A DNA stretch of 64,000 bases from Cedecea selenatireducens. Lineage in GTDB: Bacteria > Pseudomonadota > Gammaproteobacteria > Enterobacterales > Enterobacteriaceae. The position numbers were made by a program, and so were the translations under genes. The stretch covers positions 124,001 to 188,000 of the forward strand of contig NZ_JBHIKW010000003.1 of NCBI RefSeq assembly GCF_042138895.1, in the 5' to 3' direction. Below the pieces are notes generated by a model. That model was not told where the DNA came from. It made no database searches and saw only the letters and a program-made list of their open reading frames with translations. Below are positions 1-9,102 of the stretch, piece after piece; positions within the stretch are counted from its first letter, which is position 1; the number at the start of each line of letters is the position of its first letter.

Positions 1-1199
1 ACTTCGCCAAACACCACTAAATCCTGCGGCAAGGCTCTGTCCCGTAAGCTGGAAACCATCGCCAGCAGCAGCGCCAGATCGGCGCTGGTTTCGGTAACTT
101 TTACGCCACCGACCACGTTCACGAACACGTCCTGGTCGGCCATTTGCAGGCCACCGTGACGGTGCAGCACGGCCAGCAAAATCGCCAGACGGTTTTGCTC
201 CAGGCCCACGGCCACGCGGCGAGGGTTGGACATCATAGACTGATCCACCAGCGCCTGAATCTCTACCAGCAGCGGGCGAGTTCCTTCCCAGACCACCATC
301 ACCGAGCTGCCCGGCGTCACTTCATCGCCGCGGCTCAGGAAGATGGCTGACGGGTTGCTCACTTCACGCAGGCCCTGCTCGGTCATCGCGAACACGCCCA
401 ATTCATTCACCGCGCCAAAGCGGTTTTTATGACTACGCAGAGTACGGAAGCGAGAATCGGCATCGCCGTCGAGCATTACCGAGCAGTCGATACAGTGCTC
501 GAGAACCTTTGGCCCCGCCAGGGAGCCATCTTTGGTCACGTGCCCGACCATCACGATAGCCACACCTTTCGTCTTCGCAAAGCGCGTCAGGTAGGCTGCG
601 GTTTCACGCACCTGGGCCACGCTGCCCGGCGAAGACTGCACGTCCGCCATATGCATCACCTGGATCGAGTCGATCACCATCAGCTTCGGCTGTTCTTCAT
701 CGGCGATCGCACAGATCTGTTCGATGCTGGTTTCCGACAGCATATTGAGGTTTTGCGTCGGCAGACCCAGGCGGTGCGCACGCATCGCCACCTGCTGGAG
801 TGACTCCTCGCCGGTGACGTACAGGGTTTTCATTTGCTCGCTCAGCTTGCAAAGCGTCTGCAGCAGCAGCGTCGATTTCCCCGCACCCGGGTTGCCGCCG
901 ATTAAGATAGCGCTTCCCGGCACCACGCCGCCGCCCAGCACGCGGTCAAATTCTTTAAAACCGGTGGAAAAACGCGGCAGCTCTTCAAGGCTGATGTCTG
1001 AAAGCTTTTGAACACGGTTGACGCCGGCGCTCCCGGCGTAGCCGGAAAGACGCTCGTTGCGGGCAACCTGAGGAGAAGCGGCGATGCGCACTTCGGTAAT
1101 GGTATTCCACGCGTGACAGGCGCTGCACTGCCCCTGCCAGCGCGGGTAATCCGCACCACACTCGTTACAAACAAATGCGCGTTTTGGAGCTTTCGCCAC
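1..1199 (-). CDS. radA: DNA repair protein RadA, 3' end outside window
   Basis: RadA is a RecA-like ATPase with a Lon-protease-like C-terminal domain that promotes branch migration during recombinational repair. About 399 codons are present; the usual length is about 460, so the C-terminus lies outside the window. Translation from GTG at 1199 gives the N-terminal zinc finger (CNECG, then CSAC), the Walker A loop GGNPGAGKST and the family motif KNRFG. The GTG start is chosen because it precedes the conserved MAKAPKRAF start and has an AGAGGT ribosome site six to seven bases upstream. The gene follows serB in the same direction with a 14-bp gap, the usual enteric serB-radA order. Confidence 0.95.
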   Translation of the reverse strand, partial: MAKAPKRAFVCNECGADYPRWQGQCSACHAWNTITEVRIAASPQVARNERLSGYAGSAGVNRVQKLSDISLEELPRFSTGFKEFDRVLGGGVVPGSAILIGGNPGAGKSTLLLQTLCKLSEQMKTLYVTGEESLQQVAMRAHRLGLPTQNLNMLSETSIEQICAIADEEQPKLMVIDSIQVMHMADVQSSPGSVAQVRETAAYLTRFAKTKGVAIVMVGHVTKDGSLAGPKVLEHCIDCSVMLDGDADSRFRTLRSHKNRFGAVNELGVFAMTEQGLREVSNPSAIFLSRGDEVTPGSSVMVVWEGTRPLLVEIQALVDQSMMSNPRRVAVGLEQNRLAILLAVLHRHGGLQMADQDVFVNVVGGVKVTETSADLALLLAMVSSLRDRALPQDLVVFGE

Positions 1200-1213
1200 C
1201 TTTATACCTCTTG

Positions 1214-2191
1214 TTAGCGTTCTTCCTGAATCAGGCTGCCGGAAAGGATGCAGAACACACCCATCAGATCCGCGTGGCGGATGCTGACTTCGCTCTTCTC
1301 ATTCACCTTCGGCTTAGCGTGATAGGCAATGCCCAGGCCTGCGGCATGGATCATCGGTAAGTCATTGGCCCCGTCGCCAACCGCTACGGTCTGCGCGGCG
1401 GGAATTTCATATTTTTCGGCCAGCCGCTTCAGGGTTACCGCTTTAAATTTAGCGTCCACAATCTGCCCCAGCACTTCGCCGGTCAGCTTGCCGTCGCAAA
1501 TTTCAAGTTCGTTGGCAACCACCGTCGTCAGGTTCAGCGTATCGCGCAGGTATTCCGCAAAGAAGGTGAACCCGCCGGAAGCAATCGCCACTTTCCAGCC
1601 CAGGATATCCAGGTTTTGCACCAGAGATTTTAGCCCCGGCATCAGCGGCAGTTCATCACGAACCTGGCGCAGAATATTGGCATCGGCACCTTTGAGGGTC
1701 GCCACGCGCTGGCGCAGGCTGGCGGTAAAGTCCAGCTCGCCGCGCATTGCGCGTTCGGTGACTTCGGCCACCATTTCACCCGTTCCCGCCAGTTTGGCAA
1801 TCTCGTCGATGCACTCGATCTGAATGGCGGTAGAGTCCATGTCCATGACCAGCAGGCCAGGCGTTTTTAAATGCGGGATTTTGCCCAGTGGCGCAACGTC
1901 GAGCCCGGCCTCATGCGCAAGTTTGGTCGCGCGCGGCGTTAAAGAGCCAGCCAGGCGAATAACCTGGTAATCTTCCACGCACCAGGCGGTCACAATCACC
2001 ATCGCCGCGCCCAGCTTACGCTGGTATTTGTTCAGGCACTGCTTGTCCAGATTACGTCCGTACAGGAGCCAGCCGCTGCGGCCGGCGCGGTAGTCCAGCG
2101 GCATCACTTCGTCACCGCTCAGGGAAAGCGGCAACCCAGGCCAAAGTGAAACATCGTTAGGCAAATCGCACCAGGTCAAACTGTTTGGCAT
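1214..2191 (-). CDS. serB: Phosphoserine phosphatase SerB
   Basis: SerB hydrolyses O-phospho-L-serine to L-serine, the last step of serine biosynthesis. The 325-residue product has the HAD nucleophile motif DMDST near residue 115, a conserved SGG segment, and the C-terminal GDGANDLPM metal site. The reading frame stays open 27 codons further upstream, but the start at 2191 matches the family N-terminus MPN-TWCDLP and the E. coli length of 322. It is divergent from ytjB across 149 bp that must hold both promoters, and is followed by radA. Confidence 0.97.
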   Translation of the reverse strand: MPNSLTWCDLPNDVSLWPGLPLSLSGDEVMPLDYRAGRSGWLLYGRNLDKQCLNKYQRKLGAAMVIVTAWCVEDYQVIRLAGSLTPRATKLAHEAGLDVAPLGKIPHLKTPGLLVMDMDSTAIQIECIDEIAKLAGTGEMVAEVTERAMRGELDFTASLRQRVATLKGADANILRQVRDELPLMPGLKSLVQNLDILGWKVAIASGGFTFFAEYLRDTLNLTTVVANELEICDGKLTGEVLGQIVDAKFKAVTLKRLAEKYEIPAAQTVAVGDGANDLPMIHAAGLGIAYHAKPKVNEKSEVSIRHADLMGVFCILSGSLIQEER

Positions 2192-2340
2192 TGCGGCTCC
2201 AGAATCAAGTAAACATACCCTTGCGCCGTCGGAATCCGGGAAAATGGCAGAAAGGTATCCGGGTAAAAACAACGCATGAGGCTACCTTGTCCGCCTTGCT
2301 TCTGGCAACATTAAAGTACGCAATTTTCCAAAGGTGCATC

Positions 2341-2976
2341 ATGGTTCGGGTAAAATTTAAATTTCGGCTCCACCGCGCAGTGATTGTGCTGTCCTGCCTC
2401 GCACTTTTAGTCGCGCTGATGCAGGGTGCCTCCTGGTTTAGCCGGGGCAGCCAGCAGGCGCGAAACGTTCAGATGGAAGAGCTGGCCCGTACCCTCTCCC
2501 GCCAGGTAGCGTTTAATCTGGTGCCGGTCATGAAAACCGAAAACCCTGATGAAAAACGCATCTCGACCGTACTTAACCTGCTGACCAGGGATAGCCGCGT
2601 GCTTGATGCCGCCGTGTATGACAGCGAAGGCGATCAAATTGCGCGTGCGGGGGAAAATATCGAGGTTCGCGACCGCCTGGCGCTGGATGGCCAAAAAGCC
2701 GGCAGCTACTTCAACCAGCAAATCGTCGAACCTATCGCGGATAAAAGCGGCCCCATCGGCTACCTGCGAATTACGCTGGATACGCATACTCTCGCCACCG
2801 AAGCCAAGCAGGTGGACAACACCACTAATATTCTGCGCCTGATGCTGCTGCTCGCGGTCGCGATCGGCATCGTTCTCACCCGCACGCTGCTGCACGGCAA
2901 GCGCACCCGCTGGCAGCAATCACCGTTCCTGCTGACCGCCAATAAGAAGGTAACGGAGGAAGACGAGTCTAAGTAA
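2341..2976 (+). CDS. ytjB: Membrane protein YtjB (Smp)
   Basis: This 211-residue protein corresponds to E. coli Smp/YtjB, a membrane protein of unknown function encoded divergently from serB. A first membrane segment spans about residues 14-33 and a second about residues 160-178 (LMLLLAVAIGIVLTR). The region between is probably periplasmic, and the tail is acidic. The open frame extends to 2185, but the ATG at 2341 is preceded by AAGGTG and matches the family start (M-R-K-KFRLHRAVIVL). Homology is clear along the full length; the role is unknown. Confidence 0.9.
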   Translation: MVRVKFKFRLHRAVIVLSCLALLVALMQGASWFSRGSQQARNVQMEELARTLSRQVAFNLVPVMKTENPDEKRISTVLNLLTRDSRVLDAAVYDSEGDQIARAGENIEVRDRLALDGQKAGSYFNQQIVEPIADKSGPIGYLRITLDTHTLATEAKQVDNTTNILRLMLLLAVAIGIVLTRTLLHGKRTRWQQSPFLLTANKKVTEEDESK

Positions 2977-3050
2977 AGCTCCCACGGTAAATGCTCGGTG
3001 ATGGCGTCATGCTAAGATGGCGCCATTCTTCTGGGAAAAGGATCTTTGCT

Positions 3051-4067
3051 ATGTCGACTTTGCGTTTGCTTATATCTGACTCTTACGACCCGTGGTTTAA
3101 CCTGGCCGTTGAAGAGACAATTTTTCGGCAGATGCCCGCCACTCAGCGGGTTCTGTTCCTGTGGCGTAATGCGGACACGGTGGTTATTGGCCGCGCCCAA
3201 AACCCCTGGAAAGAATGTAATACCGGGCGAATGGAGCAGGACAACGTTCGGCTGGCAAGACGCAGCAGCGGCGGCGGTGCGGTGTTCCACGATCTCGGCA
3301 ATACCTGCTTCACTTTTATGGCCGGCAAGCCGGAATACGACAAGAGTATTTCCACGTCTATCGTGTTGAGCGCGTTGGAAAGCCTTGGCCTGAATGCCAC
3401 CGCTTCCGGGCGTAACGATCTTGAGGTCGAAACCACTGAGGGAACGCGTAAAATTTCCGGATCGGCCTACCGCGAAACCATGGATCGCGGCTTCCACCAC
3501 GGTACCCTGCTGCTGAATGCCGACCTTAGCCGCCTGGCAAACTACCTCAATCCCGATCCGAAAAAACTGCAGGCTAAGGGCATTACCTCGGTGAGAGGCC
3601 GCGTCGCAAACCTCAGCGATATCAAGCCGGGACTGACCCACGAGCAGATAGCCGAGGCGATAACGGAGGCTTTCTTCGCCCACTATGGCGAACGCGTTAA
3701 AGCAGAGCATATCTCGCCCGAAGCGCTGCCTGACCTGCCGGGTTTTGCCGATACTTTTGCCCGCCAGAGCAGCTGGGAATGGAACTTTGGCCAGGCGCCA
3801 GCCTTTACGCATCTGCTGGATAACCGCTTTAGCTGGGGCGGCGTCGAACTCCATTTTGACGTTGAGAAAGGGCATATCACCCGCGCCCAGGTGTTCACCG
3901 ATAGCCTTAATCCTGCCCCGCTTGAAGCGCTGGCAGCCCGGCTAAAAGGCTGCCTGTATCGCAGTATTTTACTGCAGCAGGAGTGCGAAACGCTGATCTA
4001 CAGCTTCCCGGAACAGGAAGCCGAACTGAAAGAGCTTTCGGCGTGGATTGCCCAGGCGGTTCGTTAA
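3051..4067 (+). CDS. lplA: Lipoate-protein ligase A
   Basis: LplA activates free lipoate with ATP and transfers it to the lipoyl domains of 2-oxoacid dehydrogenases and the glycine cleavage H protein. The 338 residues match the two-domain LplA: the catalytic motif ARRSSGGGAVFHDLGN near residues 68-83, the lysine-bearing KISGSAYRE segment, and a C-terminal accessory domain (FDVEKGHITRAQVFTDSL). The start MSTLRLL at 3051 matches the family; an in-frame upstream ATG at 2991 is not conserved. Its TAA stop shares the bases TTAA at 4064-4067 with the stop of the convergent yjjJ. Confidence 0.97.
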   Translation: MSTLRLLISDSYDPWFNLAVEETIFRQMPATQRVLFLWRNADTVVIGRAQNPWKECNTGRMEQDNVRLARRSSGGGAVFHDLGNTCFTFMAGKPEYDKSISTSIVLSALESLGLNATASGRNDLEVETTEGTRKISGSAYRETMDRGFHHGTLLLNADLSRLANYLNPDPKKLQAKGITSVRGRVANLSDIKPGLTHEQIAEAITEAFFAHYGERVKAEHISPEALPDLPGFADTFARQSSWEWNFGQAPAFTHLLDNRFSWGGVELHFDVEKGHITRAQVFTDSLNPAPLEALAARLKGCLYRSILLQQECETLIYSFPEQEAELKELSAWIAQAVR

Positions 4068-5392
4068 GCGAGACGTTTAAGCCGCTCGCTTAACTGGCCT
4101 ACTTGCCCGGCCATTCCTGCCGCTATTTGCCGGAATGGCTCGCTTATTTTCAAATTAAGGCTTAGCTCACGCCAGTAACGCTGTGCCCACGGCTGCATCT
4201 CCAGCCATATTTCGCCGGGAACTTCGGCATCAATATTAATTTCAATGCCGCCCTCCCGCATATTGCCCGAACTGCCCGGCGCCCAGGCCATAGGCAGCAT
4301 ATCGTAGACCGGCGTTAGCTCGAGCGGACGGTCGGACAAAAAGAAGGAGAGATTCCCGGCATGCATATCGCTGTTACCTGTCAGCCGGCCAAAAGCCCAA
4401 ATTCGCTGCACCTGCCGAAGCGTGGCGGCCTCAACCATACCCTCTTCTTTTAGACGTGCGACGGCCTTAGGCCAGCTAAGTACGCCCGCGGCATATTCAC
4501 TTTGCACGCTTTCAAGAGACACGATGCTACGTCGTCCGAAAGTACCGGCACAGTCAAAGCGTTCAACCTCAAGGAAGACCTGCCCGCTTTCAGCCGAGAG
4601 CAGGTCACACCGGGCGGCAGGGATACCCATTTGATTTAATAGCGCTAAAGCACTGCACTCGGAGGTCAGTAAATCTACCCAGCGGCGCTGGTTATCGTTT
4701 CGTATGGGCGAGGTGAACTTGACGATGACATGCCGTGGCCCGCAAAGCGTTTCACTGTAGCAGGAGAATTTAGGCTGCTCTCCTCCGGCAGTTGAACCTA
4801 CAATTTCGCCGTCTATTGCCCGGTGAGCAAGCTCAGCGTAAGCCTCAAGGCGCTCATCGAGAGCAATAGGCTTGAGACCGACTGTTTGTGTCCAGCGGCG
4901 GTAGCTCTCTTCGCCGACCAGCCATCCGCCCAGGTTTTCCAGCCGCTGCGCAGAGAGGGCAAAAAGCACGTCTTCTTCCCGCCACAGCCGGATATCCTCG
5001 GGCAGATCGCTATTTTTAGCCAGCTCGCGTCCCCAGGCTCGCCCCAAAAAACCCTGCGGGCGGAGATCGTTGAGATACCACGGCAAACCGTCAAACCATC
5101 GGCTATCCCCGTTGTTATGCACAACCAGGCAGCTTCCCCTCGGCCACACAGGATAAAGCACGCCAAAGTCCCACGCTTTACCGGCGTCATCAATCTGCCA
5201 CAGCTGAAATTCCCGATGCTGCCTTACCGGATGCCTCAGTCCATAAAGCGTCGCTCGGGCCTGGCCAAACTTTATGACGTCCGGCTCAAGTAAAACCCGG
5301 CGAGAGAAGGTCGCCTGACTGATACCCAGCCGTTGGGCCAGCGCCCTGCCAGGAAGTGGACCGGTAAGAAGGAGGTCGGTTAGCTCGCTCAT
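4064..5392 (-). CDS. yjjJ: HipA-like protein YjjJ with N-terminal HTH
   Basis: The 442-residue product is the YjjJ member of the HipA-like serine/threonine kinase group. HipA itself phosphorylates glutamyl-tRNA synthetase; the target of YjjJ is not established here. The N-terminus looks like a winged helix-turn-helix (ELTDLLLTGPLPGRALAQRLGISQATFSRR), so the gene may bind DNA on its own without a HipB partner. Kinase-like elements seen are GSTAGGEQPKF near residue 195 and NSDMHAGNLSFF near residue 340, followed by DMLPM. The open frame runs upstream to 5500, but the start at 5392 gives the conserved MSELTDLLL. Three phased 8-mer repeats sit directly before it. Confidence 0.88.
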   Translation of the reverse strand: MSELTDLLLTGPLPGRALAQRLGISQATFSRRVLLEPDVIKFGQARATLYGLRHPVRQHREFQLWQIDDAGKAWDFGVLYPVWPRGSCLVVHNNGDSRWFDGLPWYLNDLRPQGFLGRAWGRELAKNSDLPEDIRLWREEDVLFALSAQRLENLGGWLVGEESYRRWTQTVGLKPIALDERLEAYAELAHRAIDGEIVGSTAGGEQPKFSCYSETLCGPRHVIVKFTSPIRNDNQRRWVDLLTSECSALALLNQMGIPAARCDLLSAESGQVFLEVERFDCAGTFGRRSIVSLESVQSEYAAGVLSWPKAVARLKEEGMVEAATLRQVQRIWAFGRLTGNSDMHAGNLSFFLSDRPLELTPVYDMLPMAWAPGSSGNMREGGIEINIDAEVPGEIWLEMQPWAQRYWRELSLNLKISEPFRQIAAGMAGQVGQLSERLKRLA

Positions 5393-5393
5393 A

Positions 5394-5425
5394 TGAATAG
5401 ATTCATGAATAGATACTTGAATTGA
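5394..5425 (-). promoter_or_regulatory. Three 12-bp-phased repeats upstream of yjjJ
   Basis: TGAATAGA occurs at 5394 and 5406, and TGAATTGA at 5418, each exactly 12 bp apart. A fourth TGAATAGA lies at 5483. The units form overlapping palindromes (ATGAATAGATTCAT and ATTCATGAAT). They end one base before the yjjJ start codon, a position that would block translation initiation or early elongation. This is a plausible autoregulatory operator because YjjJ carries its own helix-turn-helix; that is inference. Confidence 0.5.
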
Positions 5426-5500
5426 TTTATAGCCAAAATACCCTGTCTGGTAAAGGCTATTCGCTAAAGATGAGAAATAAAATGAATAGATACCAGACAT

Positions 5501-5525
5501 AAAAAAGGCGCCCTCAGGCGCCTTT
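5501..5525 (-). terminator. Terminator at the end of the deo operon
   Basis: On the minus strand, an AAAGGCGCC stem, a TGAG loop and GGCGCCTTTTTT follow the deoD stop by about 20 bp. The A-run on the other side of the stem could also make it act on the plus strand. Confidence 0.8.
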
Positions 5526-5542
5526 GAAACGAGAAGAAAAAC

Positions 5543-6262
5543 TTACTCTTTGTCGCCCAGCAGGACGGATTCCAGAGCAATTTTGATCATGTCGTTGAAG
5601 GTGGTCTGACGCTCAGCGGCGGTGGTCTGCTCGTGAGTACGGATGTGGTCAGACACGGTACAGATGGTCAGCGCTTTAGCACCGAACTCTGCGGCAACGC
5701 CGTAAATACCGGCCGCTTCCATTTCCACGCCCAGGATACCGTATTTTTCCATCACGTCGAACATGGACGGATCTGGCGTGTAGAACAGGTCTGCAGAGAA
5801 GATGTTGCCCACGCGAGCGTCAACGCCCAGCGCTTTAGCCGCGTCAACCGCGTTACGAACCATATCGAAGTCCGCGATAGCCGCGAAGTCGTGATCCTTG
5901 AAGCGCAGACGGTTTACTTTGGAGTCAGTACACGCGCCCATGCCGATAACCACGTCGCGCAGCTTAACGTCTGCACGTACCGCGCCGCAGGAGCCTACGC
6001 GAATGATTTTCTTCACGCCGAAGTCGGTGATCAGCTCTTTAGCGTAGATAGAGCAGGATGGAATGCCCATGCCGTGGCCCATCACGGAGATCTTACGGCC
6101 TTTGTAAGTCCCGGTGAAACCGAGCATGCCGCGCACGTTGTTCACTTCACGCACGTCTTCCAGGAAGGTTTCCGCGATGTGCTTAGCGCGCAGCGGGTCG
6201 CCCGGCATCAGTACTACGTCAGCGAAATCGCCCATTTCCGCATTAATGTGTGGCGTAGCCAT
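5543..6262 (-). CDS. deoD: Purine-nucleoside phosphorylase DeoD
   Basis: DeoD cleaves purine (deoxy)nucleosides with phosphate to the free base and (deoxy)ribose-1-phosphate. The 239-residue product is the standard length of the hexameric bacterial enzyme and matches E. coli DeoD almost throughout: phosphate-binding MPGDPLRAKHIAE, RVGSCG near residue 88, the MEME-type segment (VEMEAAG) and the catalytic aspartate in TVSDH near residue 204. It is the last gene of the deo operon; 59 bp containing a GC hairpin (6296-6313) separate it from deoB. Confidence 0.98.
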   Translation of the reverse strand: MATPHINAEMGDFADVVLMPGDPLRAKHIAETFLEDVREVNNVRGMLGFTGTYKGRKISVMGHGMGIPSCSIYAKELITDFGVKKIIRVGSCGAVRADVKLRDVVIGMGACTDSKVNRLRFKDHDFAAIADFDMVRNAVDAAKALGVDARVGNIFSADLFYTPDPSMFDVMEKYGILGVEMEAAGIYGVAAEFGAKALTICTVSDHIRTHEQTTAAERQTTFNDMIKIALESVLLGDKE

Positions 6263-6321
6263 TGTGTATTCCTTGATTTAAAAAGTTAGCAATCAGGCGG
6301 GCAAACGCCCGCCCAAAGGGA

Positions 6322-7545
6322 TCACAGCATGTTTTTGCCGTAGTCCATGTCGGAAAGACCGAAGTACTTCGCTACCGTCTGGCCGATGTCCGCGAAGGTT
6401 TCGCGATGCCCCAGAGAACCGGCTTTCACTTTCGGGCCGTAGATCAGCACCGGAATGTGTTCGCGAGTGTGGTCGGTACCTTGCCAGGTCGGGTCACAGC
6501 CGTGGTCCGCGGTGAGGATCAGAATATCGTCCTCTTTCAGCAGCGACATCAGCTCTGGCAAACGACGATCGAACAGCTCAAGGCCGCCCGCGTAGCCTGC
6601 CACATCGCGACGGTGGCCCCAGGAGGAGTCGAAGTCAACGAAGTTGGTGAAAACGATAGTCTCGTCACCGGCTTCTTTCATCTCTTTGATGGTCGCGTCA
6701 AACAGCGCGTCCAGGCCGGTTGCCTTCACTTTTTTGGTGATACCGCAGTTGGCGTAGATGTCCGCAATTTTACCCACGGAAACCACCTGGCCCTGCTTCT
6801 CATCAACCAATTTCTGCAGCACGGTTGCGGCAGGCGGCTCAACGGCTAAATCGTGACGGTTGCCGGTACGCTGGAAGTTGCCAGCTTTATCGCCAACAAA
6901 CGGACGAGCGATAACGCGGCCAATGTTGTAGCCGCCTTCGGTCAGCTCTTCACGCGCGATTTCGCACAGCTCATAAAGCTTATCCAGGCCGTAGGTTTCT
7001 TCGTGGCAGGCAATCTGGAACACGGAGTCAGCGGAGGTGTAGAAAATCGGTTTCCCGGTTTTCATGTGCTCTTCGCCCAGTTCGTCCAGAATCACGGTCC
7101 CGGAAGAGTGGCAGTTACCGAGGTAGCCCGGCAGATTGGCACGCTTGACCAGTTTGTCCAGCAGCTCCTGCGGGAAGCTGTTTTCGTGGTCGCTGAAGTA
7201 GCCCCAGTCAAACAGCACCGGCACGCCGGCGATTTCCCAGTGGCCAGACGGGGTGTCTTTGCCGGAGGAAAGCTCATGTGCCCAGGCGTACGCACCGATA
7301 ACTTCTGCGTTAGGGTCCATGCCTGCGGCAACTTTCCCGGTAGAGCCCTCGTGGGCTTTAACCAGGCCAAGACGAGTCAGGTTAGGCAGGGTCAGAGGCC
7401 CTTTACGGCCTTTGTCAGCTTCGCCTTTGGCGCAAGCTTCCGCGATGTGACCGAAAGTATCAGAGCCGACATCTCCGAAGCGCTCAGCGTCTTCGGTAGC
7501 ACCGATGCCGAACGAGTCCAGCACCATAATAAACGCACGTTTCAT
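6322..7545 (-). CDS. deoB: Phosphopentomutase DeoB
   Basis: DeoB interconverts (deoxy)ribose-1-phosphate and (deoxy)ribose-5-phosphate, linking the phosphorylases DeoA and DeoD to the aldolase DeoC. The 407-residue product belongs to the alkaline-phosphatase superfamily of metal-dependent mutases. The first metal site MVLDSFGIGA is at residues 7-16, the phosphoacceptor threonine region is GKDTPSGHWE near residue 95, and the C-terminal metal ligands are in TADHGCDPTW and TDHTREHIP. It lies between deoA and deoD on the same strand. Confidence 0.98.
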   Translation of the reverse strand: MKRAFIMVLDSFGIGATEDAERFGDVGSDTFGHIAEACAKGEADKGRKGPLTLPNLTRLGLVKAHEGSTGKVAAGMDPNAEVIGAYAWAHELSSGKDTPSGHWEIAGVPVLFDWGYFSDHENSFPQELLDKLVKRANLPGYLGNCHSSGTVILDELGEEHMKTGKPIFYTSADSVFQIACHEETYGLDKLYELCEIAREELTEGGYNIGRVIARPFVGDKAGNFQRTGNRHDLAVEPPAATVLQKLVDEKQGQVVSVGKIADIYANCGITKKVKATGLDALFDATIKEMKEAGDETIVFTNFVDFDSSWGHRRDVAGYAGGLELFDRRLPELMSLLKEDDILILTADHGCDPTWQGTDHTREHIPVLIYGPKVKAGSLGHRETFADIGQTVAKYFGLSDMDYGKNML

Positions 7546-7597
7546 ATTATTCTCCGTACCTTGTGCTCTATAAAATAGGGATCAGATCAGTATACCG

Positions 7598-8920
7598 TTA
7601 TTCGGTGATTCGACGATAGACCGTTGGTGTTTCCAGCGGTGCTTTTTCGTCAATCCTGATTGCCGCTTTCACCGCCTTCGCCGCTTCCTGCCAGCTGGCT
7701 TCGTCTTTCGCATGGATAACGGCCAGCGGGCGCTCAGCGTCGATAGATTCACCCAGACGGGCCATATCGGTAAAGCCGACGCTGTAATCGATAGTATCGG
7801 AAGCCTGACGACGACCGCCGCCCATCGACACCACCGCCATACCCAGCGCGCGGGTATCCATCGCCGAGACAAAACCGGACGCTTCGGCATATACCGCCTT
7901 GCTCAGCATCGCCGTTGGCAGGTACTTCGCATAGTTTTCAACGAAGTCGCTCGGGCCTTTCTGCGCGGCAACCATCCGGCCAAACACCTCAGCCGCTTTA
8001 CCGTTATCCAGCACGGACTGAAGCTTCGCGCGAGCTTCCGTATCGTCTTTGGCAAGCTTGCCGGAAATTAGCATTTCCACGCACAGCGCCATCGTGACGT
8101 CGAACAGACGCGGGTTGCGGTATTCACCGGTCAGGAACTGCACCGCTTCACGGACTTCCACGGCGTTACCCGCGCTGGAAGCCAGCACCTGATTCATGTC
8201 CGTCAGCAAGGCGGTAGTCTTCACGCCAGCGCCGTTGGCAACGCCAACGATAGCTTCGGCCAGCTGCTCTGAAAGCTCGTAGGTCGGCATAAATGCGCCG
8301 CTGCCTACCTTCACATCCATCACCAGCGCATCCAACCCTTCGGCCAGTTTCTTCGCCAGGATTGAAGCGGTAATAAGAGGAATAGAGTCCACCGTCGCGG
8401 TAATGTCACGGGTAGCATAGAAACGTTTGTCCGCCGGTGCCAGAGAGCTGGTCTGGCCGATGATGGCCACGCCGACGTCCTTAATAATGTCGCGGAAGCG
8501 GTTATCGTCCGGGAAGATATCAAAACCCGGAATCGCCTCCAGCTTATCCAGCGTCCCGCCGGTGTGTCCCAGGCCGCGGCCTGAAATCATAGGTACATAA
8601 CCGCCACAGGCTGCCACCATAGGGCCAAGCATCAGCGAGGTCACGTCACCCACGCCGCCGGTGGAGTGTTTATCCACAATCGGGCCGTTGAGATTAAGGC
8701 TTTTCCAGTCCAGCACGGTACCGGAATCCCGCATCGCCATCGTCAGCGAGACCCTTTCCGGCATGGTCATGTCGTGGAAGAAAATGGTCATCGCCAGAGC
8801 AGCAATTTGCCCTTCAGAGACGGTGTTGTCGCGAATACCGTTGATAAAGAAACGAATCTCTTCGTCGCTCAGTACCAGGCCATCACGTTTTTTACGAATA
8901 ATTTCTTGTGCGAGAAACAC
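7598..8920 (-). CDS. deoA: Thymidine phosphorylase DeoA
   Basis: DeoA phosphorolyses thymidine and deoxyuridine to base plus deoxyribose-1-phosphate. The 440 residues match the family length. The glycosyltransferase family 3 signature is visible as DKHSTGGVGDVTSLMLGP near residues 83-100, with SGRGLGHTGGTLDKLE following. The C-terminal domain contains GGGRRQASDTIDYSVGF. It lies 52 bp ahead of deoB. The 182 bp between deoC and deoA are taken up by a dispersed palindromic repeat, so deoA-deoB-deoD depend on read-through across it. Confidence 0.98.
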   Translation of the reverse strand: MFLAQEIIRKKRDGLVLSDEEIRFFINGIRDNTVSEGQIAALAMTIFFHDMTMPERVSLTMAMRDSGTVLDWKSLNLNGPIVDKHSTGGVGDVTSLMLGPMVAACGGYVPMISGRGLGHTGGTLDKLEAIPGFDIFPDDNRFRDIIKDVGVAIIGQTSSLAPADKRFYATRDITATVDSIPLITASILAKKLAEGLDALVMDVKVGSGAFMPTYELSEQLAEAIVGVANGAGVKTTALLTDMNQVLASSAGNAVEVREAVQFLTGEYRNPRLFDVTMALCVEMLISGKLAKDDTEARAKLQSVLDNGKAAEVFGRMVAAQKGPSDFVENYAKYLPTAMLSKAVYAEASGFVSAMDTRALGMAVVSMGGGRRQASDTIDYSVGFTDMARLGESIDAERPLAVIHAKDEASWQEAAKAVKAAIRIDEKAPLETPTVYRRITE

Positions 8921-8982
8921 GGCAACCCCCTGGGAAATGCGGGTAAGGAGCGGCGGAAAACCCGCCGCAATTAAAGATTACT

Positions 8983-9096
8983 CTAGATAATTCGAGTCGC
9001 AGGAAGGCAGCAAAAGAGCTCATCCCCAGGAGCTTACTGAAGTAAGTGACTGGGGTGAGGGAGTGCAGCTTACGCACCTGCGGCTTGAAGTATGAC
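8983..9096. repeat. Dispersed palindromic intergenic repeat between deoC and deoA
   Basis: About 114 bp form a nested imperfect palindrome. The outer arms are TCGAGTCGCAGG (8992-9003) and CCTGCGGCTTGA (about 9077-9088). The inner arms CCCCAGGAGCTTAC and GTAAGTGACTGGGG (9024-9054) fold into a long hairpin. The wording resembles the short intergenic palindromic elements scattered through enterobacterial genomes. I recognise the type from memory and cannot check copy number here. Confidence 0.7.
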
Positions 9097-9102
9097 GAGC
9101 AA

